64,000 nucleotides of DNA from positions 62,001 through 126,000 of the forward strand of contig NZ_JACWZY010000026.1 in assembly GCF_014699005.1 (NCBI RefSeq), written 5' to 3'. Positions within the stretch are counted from its first letter, which is position 1. Each line of letters begins with the position of its first letter. The translations under genes and the position numbers were made by a program. This DNA is from Spirosoma profusum (lineage in GTDB: Bacteria > Bacteroidota > Bacteroidia > Cytophagales > Spirosomataceae). The notes beneath the pieces are model-generated. The model had not been told where the DNA came from, did not search any database, and saw only the letters and a list, made by a program, of their open reading frames with translations. Positions 17,077 to 25,508 of this stretch are shown piece by piece.

Positions 17077-18837
17077 TCACTTCACTAATTTAATATAATT
17101 ATCAACCAGCGTTTCCAGCACCGGCATCGTTACCGTTCCCTGGCCTAAAATTAAGTCGTGGAAACTCCGGACATCGAATTTCTCACCGAGTTCACGTTGG
17201 GCTTTCTGGCGTAACTCCTTAATTTTCAATTCACCAATTTTATAAGCTAATGCCTGTCCGGGCCAGGATATGTACCGATCTGTTTCGGTCGTGCAGTCAT
17301 GTACCGATAAAGCGGTATGCGAAGTCAGGTAATCGATAACCTGCTGACGTGTCCAGCCTTTGGTATGAAGACCCGTATCAACTACCAGCCGACACGCCCG
17401 CCACATTTCAAACGTCAAACGGCCAAAGTCACTGTAAGGGTCCTGGTAAAAGCCCATTTCCTTACCGAGCCACTCACAATACAACCCCCACCCTTCACCA
17501 AACGAATCAACGTAAAGGTCACGACGGAACTCGGGCAGCCCAGTCAATTCTTTCGATAAGGCCGACTGCAAATGATGACCCGGAACGGCTTCGTGCAGCG
17601 TAAGCGATTCGAGTGTGTAGAGCGGTCGACTGTTCAGATTATACGTATTGACCCAATAATAACCAGGCGTTTTACTGCCCAGGGGCGCCCCAATGTAGCG
17701 TCCGCTGGTGTATTTGGGAGCCAGCGCATCGGGTACGGGCGCTACGCCATATTGTTGCCTCGGAAGTTTACCGAAATACGCAGGCAGTTTATCGTCGGCA
17801 TGCTTGGCAATAAAACTGGCTTCTTTGAGTAACTGAATGGGCGTTTTGGCGTAGAACTGCGGATCTGTTCGCAGGAATTTCAGAAAATTCTGAAAAGAAC
17901 CTTTAAAGCCTGTTTTGGTAATGATCGCCTGCATTTCTTTCTCGATACGTTCCACCTCGCGTAGCCCCATTTGGTGGACAGCTTCCGGCGTTACGTCGAG
18001 CGTTGTGTAATACCGAACACGCTGTTGGTAATACGTCTTTCCGTTCGGTAAATCCTGCGCAGCAATCGTCTGACGAGCACCAGGAATGTACTCCTTATCC
18101 ATGAAATCGCCAAACCGTTTGAACGCCTGAATGGCTCCTTCCATCACTGCCTTTTTGCCGGCCTGCTGCAACTGATTCCGCTCAGACTCAGACAGTGACG
18201 TTGGTAATTTCAGGAAAGGCGCATAAAAAACGCTACGTGTCGGATCAGTGACAATGTGATTCTGATACGTTATTTCGTAGCCTTTCAGGATAATTTTCGG
18301 TGCTGTAATGCCGGTTTTGAGGCCCTGACGCATCACCGTCACTACGTTCCCTAGATACGTCGGTAGTGAGTTGAGCAGCTTTATATACGTATCATAATCA
18401 GCCGCCGTCCGGAACGTCAGGTAATTTGGTACGAACGACAGACCAATGTGCGGCCCGTAATCCGATGTGAGCGGATTTAGATACGATTTCAGTTCGTATC
18501 CATCGATGTCTTCCTGCAAGGTATACCGTAGCAATTCTTTGTTCACCTGATCGACCTGCGAAAGCGATTCAGTCGGGATGGCTTTGAGTCGGGTCAATTG
18601 CTGTCGATAAAAAGCGACCTGCCGACCAAATGCGATTTCTGTGTAATCTTCCATCGACTCAATCTGGGTTTTGAGTCCCGCAAACACAGCCTTCATGGGA
18701 AATTCTCTTAACTGGAAAGCCCAGGTGCTGTCGATAATCTGATGCAGTTGCTGAGTTGGCGACTGGGCGCTGGCGTATACGTAGCTATATAGAGAAAAAA
18801 CGCTCAGAATGAGCCAAGTGCGGAATTGGAATAGCAT
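17077..18837 (-). CDS. Exported DUF885 protein, putative metallopeptidase
   Basis: I start at the ATG at 18837 (MLFQFRTWLILSVFSLYSY), which begins a good signal peptide ending ASAQS; the longer frame to 18975 adds 46 residues of no protein character. The 586-residue product is a DUF885 family member, related to M32-like zinc carboxypeptidases. The metal motif HEAVPGHH starts at His415, and GEGWGLYCEW about 40 residues later supplies the next conserved Glu. It probably degrades peptides in the periplasm. Convergent with the sulfatase gene and divergent from the beta-barrel gene. Confidence 0.88.
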   Translation of the reverse strand: MLFQFRTWLILSVFSLYSYVYASAQSPTQQLHQIIDSTWAFQLREFPMKAVFAGLKTQIESMEDYTEIAFGRQVAFYRQQLTRLKAIPTESLSQVDQVNKELLRYTLQEDIDGYELKSYLNPLTSDYGPHIGLSFVPNYLTFRTAADYDTYIKLLNSLPTYLGNVVTVMRQGLKTGITAPKIILKGYEITYQNHIVTDPTRSVFYAPFLKLPTSLSESERNQLQQAGKKAVMEGAIQAFKRFGDFMDKEYIPGARQTIAAQDLPNGKTYYQQRVRYYTTLDVTPEAVHQMGLREVERIEKEMQAIITKTGFKGSFQNFLKFLRTDPQFYAKTPIQLLKEASFIAKHADDKLPAYFGKLPRQQYGVAPVPDALAPKYTSGRYIGAPLGSKTPGYYWVNTYNLNSRPLYTLESLTLHEAVPGHHLQSALSKELTGLPEFRRDLYVDSFGEGWGLYCEWLGKEMGFYQDPYSDFGRLTFEMWRACRLVVDTGLHTKGWTRQQVIDYLTSHTALSVHDCTTETDRYISWPGQALAYKIGELKIKELRQKAQRELGEKFDVRSFHDLILGQGTVTMPVLETLVDNYIKLVK

Positions 18838-18983
18838 GGAAGTATACGAGATGGTTGCTCTAAAATAGCAGAAAACCAGCAATAAAGCGGTCAGAAAATA
18901 GTGTGATGTTGCAACGTAACCGTAAATTTGACCGTATAAATCATTGTACATTCTCGTACGCTTGCCATCAAACATTTCTTTTC

Positions 18984-19583
18984 ATGCAAAAACTGTTTAT
19001 TGCGTTATTTCTTTTAGTTGCTCCCCTCGTTAAAGCCCAGAAGTTTACTGCCCTCAAACTGAATGCGGTCGTTGGTTATGCAACTCCCCTCGATATGTCG
19101 GCGGGCAAGGGTGGATTTGTTTATAGCGTAGAACCCCGTTATCACCTGACGCATCAACTGGCTGTCTGCCTCCGTTTCGAACAGGCGTACATTCAACGTA
19201 GTGAAATTCTGAACAGCAATTTAGAGTATCCCAGCCAGGCGAAATTGAACACATCGGGCGCCATAATCGCGAACTATGCTATTGGCACAAAAACAGTACA
19301 GCCTTTTATCGGCATCGGTGCGGGCCTGTTTCATGTTGACCCCAGCACGCAATTGCTCAATGGCCCTAGCAGTAGTATCTATCGGTTCACGTTACCCGCT
19401 GCAAACCTGATTGGCGGTATCGTTCGGATTGGCGTAAACTATTCTGCGCTCACAGCCGAAATCGCGGGAAATATAATGAGTGATACGTCCATCAACTACG
19501 TGGGTATGAACAGCGAACTTATTGGAAAGAACACGTATCTCACGGCTAAAGTGGGGTATACATTCGGCGGCAGACAACGCTGA
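18984..19583 (+). CDS. Small outer-membrane beta-barrel protein
   Basis: Starting at the ATG at 18984 (MQKLFIALFLLVAPLVKAQ, a signal peptide) gives 199 residues; the frame extends upstream to 18903 without protein-like sequence. The mature part has repeated beta-strands (FVYSVEPRYHLTHQLAVCLRFEQAY, PFIGIGAGLFHV) and ends in VGYTFGG, as in OmpA/OprF-like eight-stranded barrels of Bacteroidota. There is no peptidoglycan-binding domain. Function unknown. The 146-bp spacer to the divergent DUF885 gene must contain both promoters. Confidence 0.75.
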   Translation: MQKLFIALFLLVAPLVKAQKFTALKLNAVVGYATPLDMSAGKGGFVYSVEPRYHLTHQLAVCLRFEQAYIQRSEILNSNLEYPSQAKLNTSGAIIANYAIGTKTVQPFIGIGAGLFHVDPSTQLLNGPSSSIYRFTLPAANLIGGIVRIGVNYSALTAEIAGNIMSDTSINYVGMNSELIGKNTYLTAKVGYTFGGRQR

Positions 19584-19631
19584 TACGTTGAATCTCTTTA
19601 ACGTAACGGTGTGATCTGTTTATAGACGTAG

Positions 19632-19667
19632 CATTCGAACGTAACGCCGGAACGTTACGTTCGAATG
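19632..19667. terminator. Bidirectional 15-bp hairpin at convergent gene ends
   Basis: CATTCGAACGTAACG (19632-19646) pairs perfectly with 19653-19667 around a 6-nt loop. The right arm includes the stop codon of the flavoprotein gene (19655-19657). It separates convergent genes. Confidence 0.65.
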
Positions 19668-20878
19668 TGTTCAGGTCGCGGGCCAATGCCAACCAGATAA
19701 GCCGGTATCCGTCGCAGAAATGGTACGTGTCGCAGCAACCAGAAAAAGGCCGATGGAATGATGGTTGCGCGGGCGGTCGATGCATTGATGAGTCGGCGAT
19801 GGACGGCAATCTGTCCCGACTGAATCACCCGAACCGGCCACATCCGACGTCGCTGAATCTGAGCCAGTTCGTCGATACGTACCGGGCCTTTCTGAAGCGA
19901 TTTGGTTAATTGGTTGACGGTTGCGACAGCGTCCTGTATCGCCAGATTTACCCCAACGCCCCCCGCTGGCGACATCGCATGAGCAGCATCCCCGATGCAC
20001 AATAAACCAGGTTTATACCACTGCCGCAACCGGTCAATTTTAACCGTCAGCAAACTGATTTTATCCCAGGAATCGAGTTCTGCAACGTAATCGCCAACGA
20101 AAGGAGCCAACTCGCGAATATCGGCCTGTAGAGCCGTAAGGCCGCGATTTTTTACCGCGTCAAATTGTCCTTTAGGAATCAGAAAGCCACACTGGAAATA
20201 GTCATGTCGGTCGATAAGCACCATGAACTTATCACTTTTAACGTACCCAAGCGATTGCTCGCCGATAGCCGGATTTTTTGGAATACGCATCCAGAGAACA
20301 TCAATCGGTACGCCAAAATCCTGCACCGACAAGCCCGCTTTCTCCCGAATAACCGAATGGCGACCATCTGTCCCGACTACTAAATCGGCTTTGATAGCCA
20401 ATTCACCGGTGGACGTAGTGGCTTTGACACCAACTACATTTCCATTCTCTTCCAGTAAATCAGTCGCTTCCGTTTGCATGAATAGGTTGAAAGTTGGGAA
20501 TTCTTTCGCTTTGCTGGACAGAAAATTCAGGAAATCCCACTGCGGCATAAAGGCGATAAACTTGCACTGAGTTGGCAAATGAGCAAAATCGGCGATGGGA
20601 ATGGTCTTGCCTTCAAAGGTTACCTGGACACCCCGAAGCTCCTGATGGGGTACTGTTAGAAATTCATCCAGCAAACCCAATTCGGCCAGCAACTCCAGCG
20701 TGGATGGGTGAATGGTATCACCCCGAAAATCGCGTAGGAAATCGGTGTGTTTTTCCAGCACAATCACCTCCACACCCGCACGAGACAGCAAAAAACCCAG
20801 CATTATCCCGGCTGGCCCTCCCCCAACGATGCAACAGCGCGTTGTCACTACGTTCTGTTCGTTACGATTCTCGGACAT
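19655..20878 (-). CDS. FAD-dependent monooxygenase, PHBH-like
   Basis: A 407-residue flavoprotein with the Rossmann motif CCIVGGGPAGIMLGFLLSRAG (about 15-36), the middle DG motif VVGTDGRHSVIREKAG and the C-terminal GD motif LLCIGDAAHAMSPAGGVGVN, the three marks of class A aromatic hydroxylases (p-hydroxybenzoate hydroxylase fold). FRGDTIHPSTLELLAELGLLDEF near 50-73 is also typical. It should use NAD(P)H and oxygen to hydroxylate an aromatic or polyketide-like substrate in the cytoplasm; the substrate is unknown. No pathway partners are adjacent. The spacer to the divergent ankyrin gene is 78 bp. Confidence 0.88.
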   Translation of the reverse strand: MSENRNEQNVVTTRCCIVGGGPAGIMLGFLLSRAGVEVIVLEKHTDFLRDFRGDTIHPSTLELLAELGLLDEFLTVPHQELRGVQVTFEGKTIPIADFAHLPTQCKFIAFMPQWDFLNFLSSKAKEFPTFNLFMQTEATDLLEENGNVVGVKATTSTGELAIKADLVVGTDGRHSVIREKAGLSVQDFGVPIDVLWMRIPKNPAIGEQSLGYVKSDKFMVLIDRHDYFQCGFLIPKGQFDAVKNRGLTALQADIRELAPFVGDYVAELDSWDKISLLTVKIDRLRQWYKPGLLCIGDAAHAMSPAGGVGVNLAIQDAVATVNQLTKSLQKGPVRIDELAQIQRRRMWPVRVIQSGQIAVHRRLINASTARATIIPSAFFWLLRHVPFLRRIPAYLVGIGPRPEHIRT

Positions 20879-20956
20879 AGATTCGGCAGGTTTTTAGAAC
20901 AAACAATCCATAATTGATTGTTACGCTAATCTACAACTAACACAAAAAGATTACGT

Positions 20957-21442
20957 ATGTCTTTTCAGTCAGATCGCTCTGAAGATTTATTGTTTGATGC
21001 TGCCCGCAAGGGCGACGTTCGTTACCTGAATCAACTCATTGACAACGGTGCAGAGGTGAATATCCAGAATGACAAAGGATTTACGCCCCTGACGCTGGCG
21101 GCATACAGTGGTCAACTGGAAGCTGTTCGCGTTTTGCTGGATGCGAACGCCGATGTAAATACGCAGGACATAAGTGGGAGCACGGCGTTGATGGGCGTTT
21201 CGTTTAAAGGTTATGTGGATATCGCCCGTCAGTTAATCGAGCGTGGCGCTAATCTGAATTTGCAAAATCGAACGGGCGGTACGGCGCTGATGTATGCGGT
21301 TATGTTTGGACACAATCAACTCGTTAAGCTCCTGCTCGACCACGGCGCTGATACGTCCATTCGGGATAATCAGGGGCAAATCGCACGTGATCTGGCGATT
21401 CAGAAAGAAAATCAGGAAGCGTTGTCGTGGCTTGCTACGTAA
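20957..21442 (+). CDS. Ankyrin-repeat protein
   Basis: The 161-residue protein consists of about four ankyrin repeats of 33 residues: LLFDAARKGDVRYLNQLI, GFTPLTLAAYSGQLEAVRVL, GSTALMGVSFKGYVDIARQL and GGTALMYAVMFGHNQLVKLL, then a capping helix. There is no signal peptide, so it is cytoplasmic and probably a protein-interaction module. Neighbours give no clue to a partner. Confidence 0.92.
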   Translation: MSFQSDRSEDLLFDAARKGDVRYLNQLIDNGAEVNIQNDKGFTPLTLAAYSGQLEAVRVLLDANADVNTQDISGSTALMGVSFKGYVDIARQLIERGANLNLQNRTGGTALMYAVMFGHNQLVKLLLDHGADTSIRDNQGQIARDLAIQKENQEALSWLAT

Positions 21443-21477
21443 TACCTGTTTTTATGGGCTCATAGCTGGAACGCCTT

Positions 21478-22662
21478 TCATTTTTTCTCAAGCAGTAAAA
21501 ACATTTCAGCGGACTGCCAGGCGTGCGGAAAAGCTATCTTTTTCTTTACTAACGTTTGCTCAAGAACGGTCAGGCCGGGGTAATGGGCGTCACTGGCCTG
21601 ATGTTCCCAGGTAAGCGGATAATCGAGATTGCCAATCATGCCACGCTTCTGACCGAAGAAATGGTCTTCGGCCCAGACCAGATACGGAGAATTGATGCCC
21701 GACGATTCCTCGGTTTGCTTTCCCGGTACGTGTTCATCTTTGAAATCCAACCAGAACAGCGACGAGTAGCTATCGTATTGCTTTGGAATAACATAAGGGT
21801 CGTCAAGGCCCAGTTGTTTCAGCCCGTATTTTAACCATTTCGTCTGAAAAACAGGATGTTCAGCAAAATCTATCTTCCCATGAATGTAGTTTTCTTTCCG
21901 AAACTGACGTACCGAATCCAGTACCATTTGTACAGCCGGATGGGTTTTATCGGCCACTAACGATACCAGAAACAACACCTCGCCCAGATTGTCGGCTTCG
22001 GCCATTCGGCGGTTGTTCCGGTCGAAGGGGTTACGGATGGCCATAATCCAGTCCCGAATCAGCGAAAGGTTATTGGTTTGACGTAGCACCATCGCCATCA
22101 TAGCCGCATCGCGATACCGGGGCTTGAAATACACCAGGAAATTAGGTACGGGTCGTCCGTTTGTTACGTTGATAAGGATTTCCTGATGCAACACACGTAG
22201 CACGGGCCCATAGGTTTTATCTTCGAAACGAGGCAATTCGACCCGGCTACGGGTACCTGGGATTAACTTCGGGCGTTTAGCGGGCTGGAGCAGCCACACA
22301 CCGGTTTCATCTTCGCGAATTTGAATAATCTGTCCGTCAGCCAGCGTCAGGTGCACTACGTATTCCGACGGAACAATGATTTCGTGTTTCACTGACCACT
22401 GTTCCTCAATATTTCCAGTGAGCGCGTTGAGTAATCGCCCTTTTCGGTAAATGAGTTTCAGGCGACTCCCCATCCCGAACGTAAAGAATTTCAGGTCGGG
22501 CAACTCGCGCTGATTCGGGTGTTCCTGCCGAAGCAGAGACAGGTTACTCCGATACGTTTGCAGAGCCTCCGCCGGATCGGGAAGCATGGCTGGTGGAATA
22601 GGTCTCTGCGCTGATGCCGAAAGCGTTATCAAAAACACAAGCAGAAACCTTAGAATTTTCAT
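21478..22662 (-). CDS. Exported protein of unknown function
   Basis: A 394-residue protein with a clear signal peptide (MKILRFLLVFLITLSASAQ). The first 170 residues look beta-rich (LIYRKGRLLNALTG, YVVHLTLADGQIIQI); the rest is helical with aromatic and histidine residues (SSLFWLDFKDEHVPG, LTWEHQASDAHYPG) and ends PHAWQSAEMFLLLEKK. A late His-Ala-Trp followed by an AEMF helix recalls alpha/alpha-barrel glycosidases and lyases, but I do not recognise the family and give no activity. It is probably its own unit: the rbsK terminator lies directly upstream. Confidence 0.75.
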   Translation of the reverse strand: MKILRFLLVFLITLSASAQRPIPPAMLPDPAEALQTYRSNLSLLRQEHPNQRELPDLKFFTFGMGSRLKLIYRKGRLLNALTGNIEEQWSVKHEIIVPSEYVVHLTLADGQIIQIREDETGVWLLQPAKRPKLIPGTRSRVELPRFEDKTYGPVLRVLHQEILINVTNGRPVPNFLVYFKPRYRDAAMMAMVLRQTNNLSLIRDWIMAIRNPFDRNNRRMAEADNLGEVLFLVSLVADKTHPAVQMVLDSVRQFRKENYIHGKIDFAEHPVFQTKWLKYGLKQLGLDDPYVIPKQYDSYSSLFWLDFKDEHVPGKQTEESSGINSPYLVWAEDHFFGQKRGMIGNLDYPLTWEHQASDAHYPGLTVLEQTLVKKKIAFPHAWQSAEMFLLLEKK

Positions 22663-22721
22663 ACAGGAGGAGTGAGCGTTCGAATTGACTAGGTAGATCG
22701 TTACGTGACTTGGGCACTATA

Positions 22722-22756
22722 GAAGGCCCCGACAGCCAGAGACTGTCGGGGCCTTC
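22722..22756. terminator. Strong intrinsic-type hairpin downstream of the ribokinase gene
   Basis: GAAGGCCCCGACAG (22722-22735) pairs perfectly with 22743-22756 around a 7-nt loop. The GC-rich 14-bp stem lies 29 nt beyond the rbsK stop on the minus strand. Confidence 0.8.
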
Positions 22757-22784
22757 CGCAATTTAATGAGCTAGTCGTTACGTA

Positions 22785-23687
22785 TCAAATCACTTCATCA
22801 CGCGTCGGCATGGATGCCTGAGCGCCCATACGCGTCACCGAAAGCGAAGCGGCTTTGCAGGCGAACGTAACGGCTTCGGTCCACGATTGACCCTCGGCCA
22901 GCGATACGGCCAGCGCACCATTAAAACAATCACCCGCAGCCGTTGAATCGACGGCGGTAACACGAGGCCCTGTAACCAGTTGTTTCACGTCATCGGTACT
23001 TATATAGGCTCCTTTGGCTCCCAACGTAATCACTACGTTCGAAATACCCAGTTCACGCAATTTTTGTGCGGCCTGTTCGGCAGTTGCTACGTCGTTTACG
23101 TGAATACCCGTCAGGAGTTCGGCTTCGGTTTCGTTGGGCGTAATTAAAAACAGATGGGCCAGTAAATCGGGTGGCAGTGTTTGAGCGGGAGCCGGATTCA
23201 GGATGACCCGCAATCCTCGTTCAGTAGCTTTCCGCACTACGTATCCGACGGTCGGCAGGGGCGTTTCCAATTGGATTAATACAATGGCATTCGACTCAGT
23301 TTGCTCCAGGGCGGCATCGGTTTCGGCAGGTTGCAGATTGGCGTTGGAACCGGGCGCAACGGTAATGCTGTTTTCACCCGCGGCATCCACGTTAATCAAC
23401 GCCACTCCCGATGGATTTTCCGTATCAGTCAGTACGTAATCGATACGAATTCCTTCCTGTCGGAAACCGTTAACAGCCTGTTGACCAAACATATCGTTAC
23501 CAACTTTCGCCACGAACGTTACGTCTCCCCCCAGTCGGGCAGCGGCCACCGCCTGATTGGCTCCTTTCCCTCCCGGATTCATCAGGAACGTACCACCCAG
23601 AACGGTTTCGCCGGGCGCGGGCAGCTTATCGGCCTTCACGACCATGTCGGTATTCGAACTCCCAATTACCAGAATCTGGTTTGCCAT
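22785..23687 (-). CDS. rbsK: Ribokinase
   Basis: The 300-residue PfkB-family kinase opens with ILVIGSSNTDMVVK and the signature GGKGANQAVAAARLGG (about 39-54), which separates ribokinases from other PfkB kinases. The C-terminal active-site motif is VDSTAAGDCFNGALA with the catalytic Asp in AAGD. It phosphorylates D-ribose to ribose 5-phosphate. The divergent neighbour is a YdcZ-like membrane protein, and there is no ribose transporter nearby. Family membership is firm; substrate preference could differ. Confidence 0.93.
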   Translation of the reverse strand: MANQILVIGSSNTDMVVKADKLPAPGETVLGGTFLMNPGGKGANQAVAAARLGGDVTFVAKVGNDMFGQQAVNGFRQEGIRIDYVLTDTENPSGVALINVDAAGENSITVAPGSNANLQPAETDAALEQTESNAIVLIQLETPLPTVGYVVRKATERGLRVILNPAPAQTLPPDLLAHLFLITPNETEAELLTGIHVNDVATAEQAAQKLRELGISNVVITLGAKGAYISTDDVKQLVTGPRVTAVDSTAAGDCFNGALAVSLAEGQSWTEAVTFACKAASLSVTRMGAQASMPTRDEVI

Positions 23688-23771
23688 ACACTGACTAATT
23701 TTACGCCTGAATACAAATTTATCCAGCCCTCCGTATAAGACAAGCCGGGTGCCCTGTCTACCTTTACGACC

Positions 23772-24215
23772 ATGAATTACCTTTATATAGTCCTTGCTTT
23801 TCTGGTTGGTTTGGCCATTACGGTTCAGGCCGGCGTAAACGCCAATTTACGTCAGGCTATGGGTAATCCGATTCTCGCAGCGGCCATTTCGTTTGGGTCA
23901 GGCTTTGTTGTGCTCGTGCTGCTGTTTCTGGCGACGGGCGGGACAAATCCTCCGGTCGATGCCGTCCGACAGGTAAGCTGGTGGAAGTGGATGGGCGGAC
24001 TTATGGGCGCCATTTACATGATCACGGTTATCGTGAGTGTCCCTAAAATAGGCACCGCTAATCTGGTGAGTCTGAGCGTAGCGGGCCAATTAATGGCCGC
24101 GCTAGTGCTGGACCATTATGGCTTTATGGGGTTCACAATTCACCCGGCAAACGGCTGGCGACTGCTCGGAATCGCGCTCATTATTGGTGGTGTTCTGCTG
24201 GTGGTGCGGAACTGA
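23772..24215 (+). CDS. DMT-family membrane protein, YdcZ/DUF606-like
   Basis: A 147-residue protein of about five membrane helices matching half-size DMT transporters of the YdcZ (DUF606) family: AITVQAGVNANLRQAMGNP at the start, then FGSGFVVLVLL, WWKWMGGLMGAIYMITVIVSVPKIGTA and a final hydrophobic helix ending VVRN. Such proteins probably dimerise; the substrate is unknown. It is divergent from rbsK with 84 bp between them. Only 5 bp separate its stop from the next, convergent gene. Confidence 0.85.
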   Translation: MNYLYIVLAFLVGLAITVQAGVNANLRQAMGNPILAAAISFGSGFVVLVLLFLATGGTNPPVDAVRQVSWWKWMGGLMGAIYMITVIVSVPKIGTANLVSLSVAGQLMAALVLDHYGFMGFTIHPANGWRLLGIALIIGGVLLVVRN

Positions 24216-24220
24216 GTTTT

Positions 24221-24994
24221 TTATGGGTTGATTAGAATAAGCAGCGAAACGACAACGATGAAAGCCAGCCAGCTCAGCCAGAAGACGCGAAGGTCACGTT
24301 TTCGTTCTTCCTGGGTCATATCCTGGCGTCGTTTCAGGTTTTTCTGAAACGCTCTCTTCAGAAAATACACCGAACCAGCCAGCCCTCCCAAACCCAGGTA
24401 TAGTACCAACGCGGCCACAAATCCATAGCCAGCACAGAGGATATTACAGGCTATCGCAGCCATTCCATACGCGACAATTACTCCCAGTAATGCCAGCAGT
24501 ACGTATCCAACACGCCTACCGCCCGTGCTTTTGGGATCATCTGAGGTAACACCTTTGCGATCAACCTGATTTTCAGAACGTACTGTCGAACGTATCGAAT
24601 TGCCATTTTCCAACGTATCACGCACTACTTCAATACGTCGGCCACCGAACACCTGTTGGGTCGAATGAGCGGGGATGCTTTGCTGGCTCCAGATACCACC
24701 CAACAAACCAAAAAGCAGAAAATTCGCGGAGAAAGCCAGCGTCAGAACGTTTCGACTGCGCTGGTAATTGATTGTAATAGCCTGATAGGAAAAGTTATAC
24801 GTAGCAATCACCCCGGCAAGAAGCAGCCACATACACCATTGCAGCCAACGTAGCGGTACATTCTCCAGTAAGGTTGCGCCCAGCGATATACCGTTGAAAG
24901 CATTACAAATTTGACCCAGAATAAGCAACGTAATAGCGAGAGCTTTGTGTCGGCTCGCCCAATAAGAGATAGATTTCATAACATCAGTAAGCAT
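24221..24994 (-). CDS. Integral membrane protein of unknown function
   Basis: The 257-residue product has about five hydrophobic segments (roughly 17-37, 50-70, 85-105, 165-210 and 235-255) and a soluble loop between the third and fourth containing SQQSIPAHSTQQVFGG. A charged stretch (KRAFQKNLKRRQDMTQEERKRD) precedes the last helix and should face the cytoplasm. Met6 is an equally good start. I do not recognise a family. The gene is convergent with the YdcZ-like gene. Confidence 0.7.
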   Translation of the reverse strand: MLTDVMKSISYWASRHKALAITLLILGQICNAFNGISLGATLLENVPLRWLQWCMWLLLAGVIATYNFSYQAITINYQRSRNVLTLAFSANFLLFGLLGGIWSQQSIPAHSTQQVFGGRRIEVVRDTLENGNSIRSTVRSENQVDRKGVTSDDPKSTGGRRVGYVLLALLGVIVAYGMAAIACNILCAGYGFVAALVLYLGLGGLAGSVYFLKRAFQKNLKRRQDMTQEERKRDLRVFWLSWLAFIVVVSLLILINP

Positions 24995-25508
24995 TATTTA
25001 AAATACTCAGTATTCACCATTGTGATACCTCCCTAATTATTTTCAATTAAAGCAGCATCGACAACGTATCACTTACCGGTCTCGCTACGTCAATTGCTAA
25101 TTCTATACCCTTAAAAATTTATTGATTCAACCAGGTTTTTGCTGTGGGCGAACGTCTATACGCTTATTTCTATATAAGTCAATTACAAAAACATTGTTTT
25201 ATAGATTACACAATTCACAAATAAACGCTATACAGATTCTCTACCTTCAGTCTACTATTTCACCGATTTTCCTAAAGATATACTACAGGAAAAAATTGCG
25301 CTATGCTTACATAGAATATTGACAATCAACGTCATAAAGGATTATTACTAACTTATATTTATGAGTTGTTCTATATAGCAAACTTAAGACCCTATTTAAG
25401 ATACCGATTTCCATATATAAGTAACTCTATACACACTGGCACAGATTTTGTGCTTCGTGCTAACGCCTTATAGCCCAATTAGGCTTTAACCGTTAAATAG
25501 ATAACTAT
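24995..25508. other. 514-bp AT-rich spacer before the giant gene
   Basis: This stretch is clearly more AT-rich than its surroundings. It contains no convincing gene: a 66-codon frame at 25122-25322 has no family resemblance and unusual composition. It must carry promoters for the divergent membrane-protein gene and the giant repeat gene. A short inverted pair (GCCTTATAGCCCAATTAGGC) lies around 25465-25487. I could not fix a -33/-7 pair. Confidence 0.6.

Noticed and set aside
18838..18975. 46-codon N-terminal extension of the DUF885 protein
   Set aside because: The ATG at 18837 starts a normal signal peptide; the upstream stretch overlaps the promoter region of the divergent gene.
23759..23766. 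TACCTTTA as a -7 element for the YdcZ-like gene
   Set aside because: It lies only 5 nt before the ATG, which would give an almost leaderless message; too weak to annotate.
25122..25322. 66-codon frame in the AT-rich spacer
   Set aside because: No family resemblance, composition follows AT-rich DNA, and no clear start context; probably chance.
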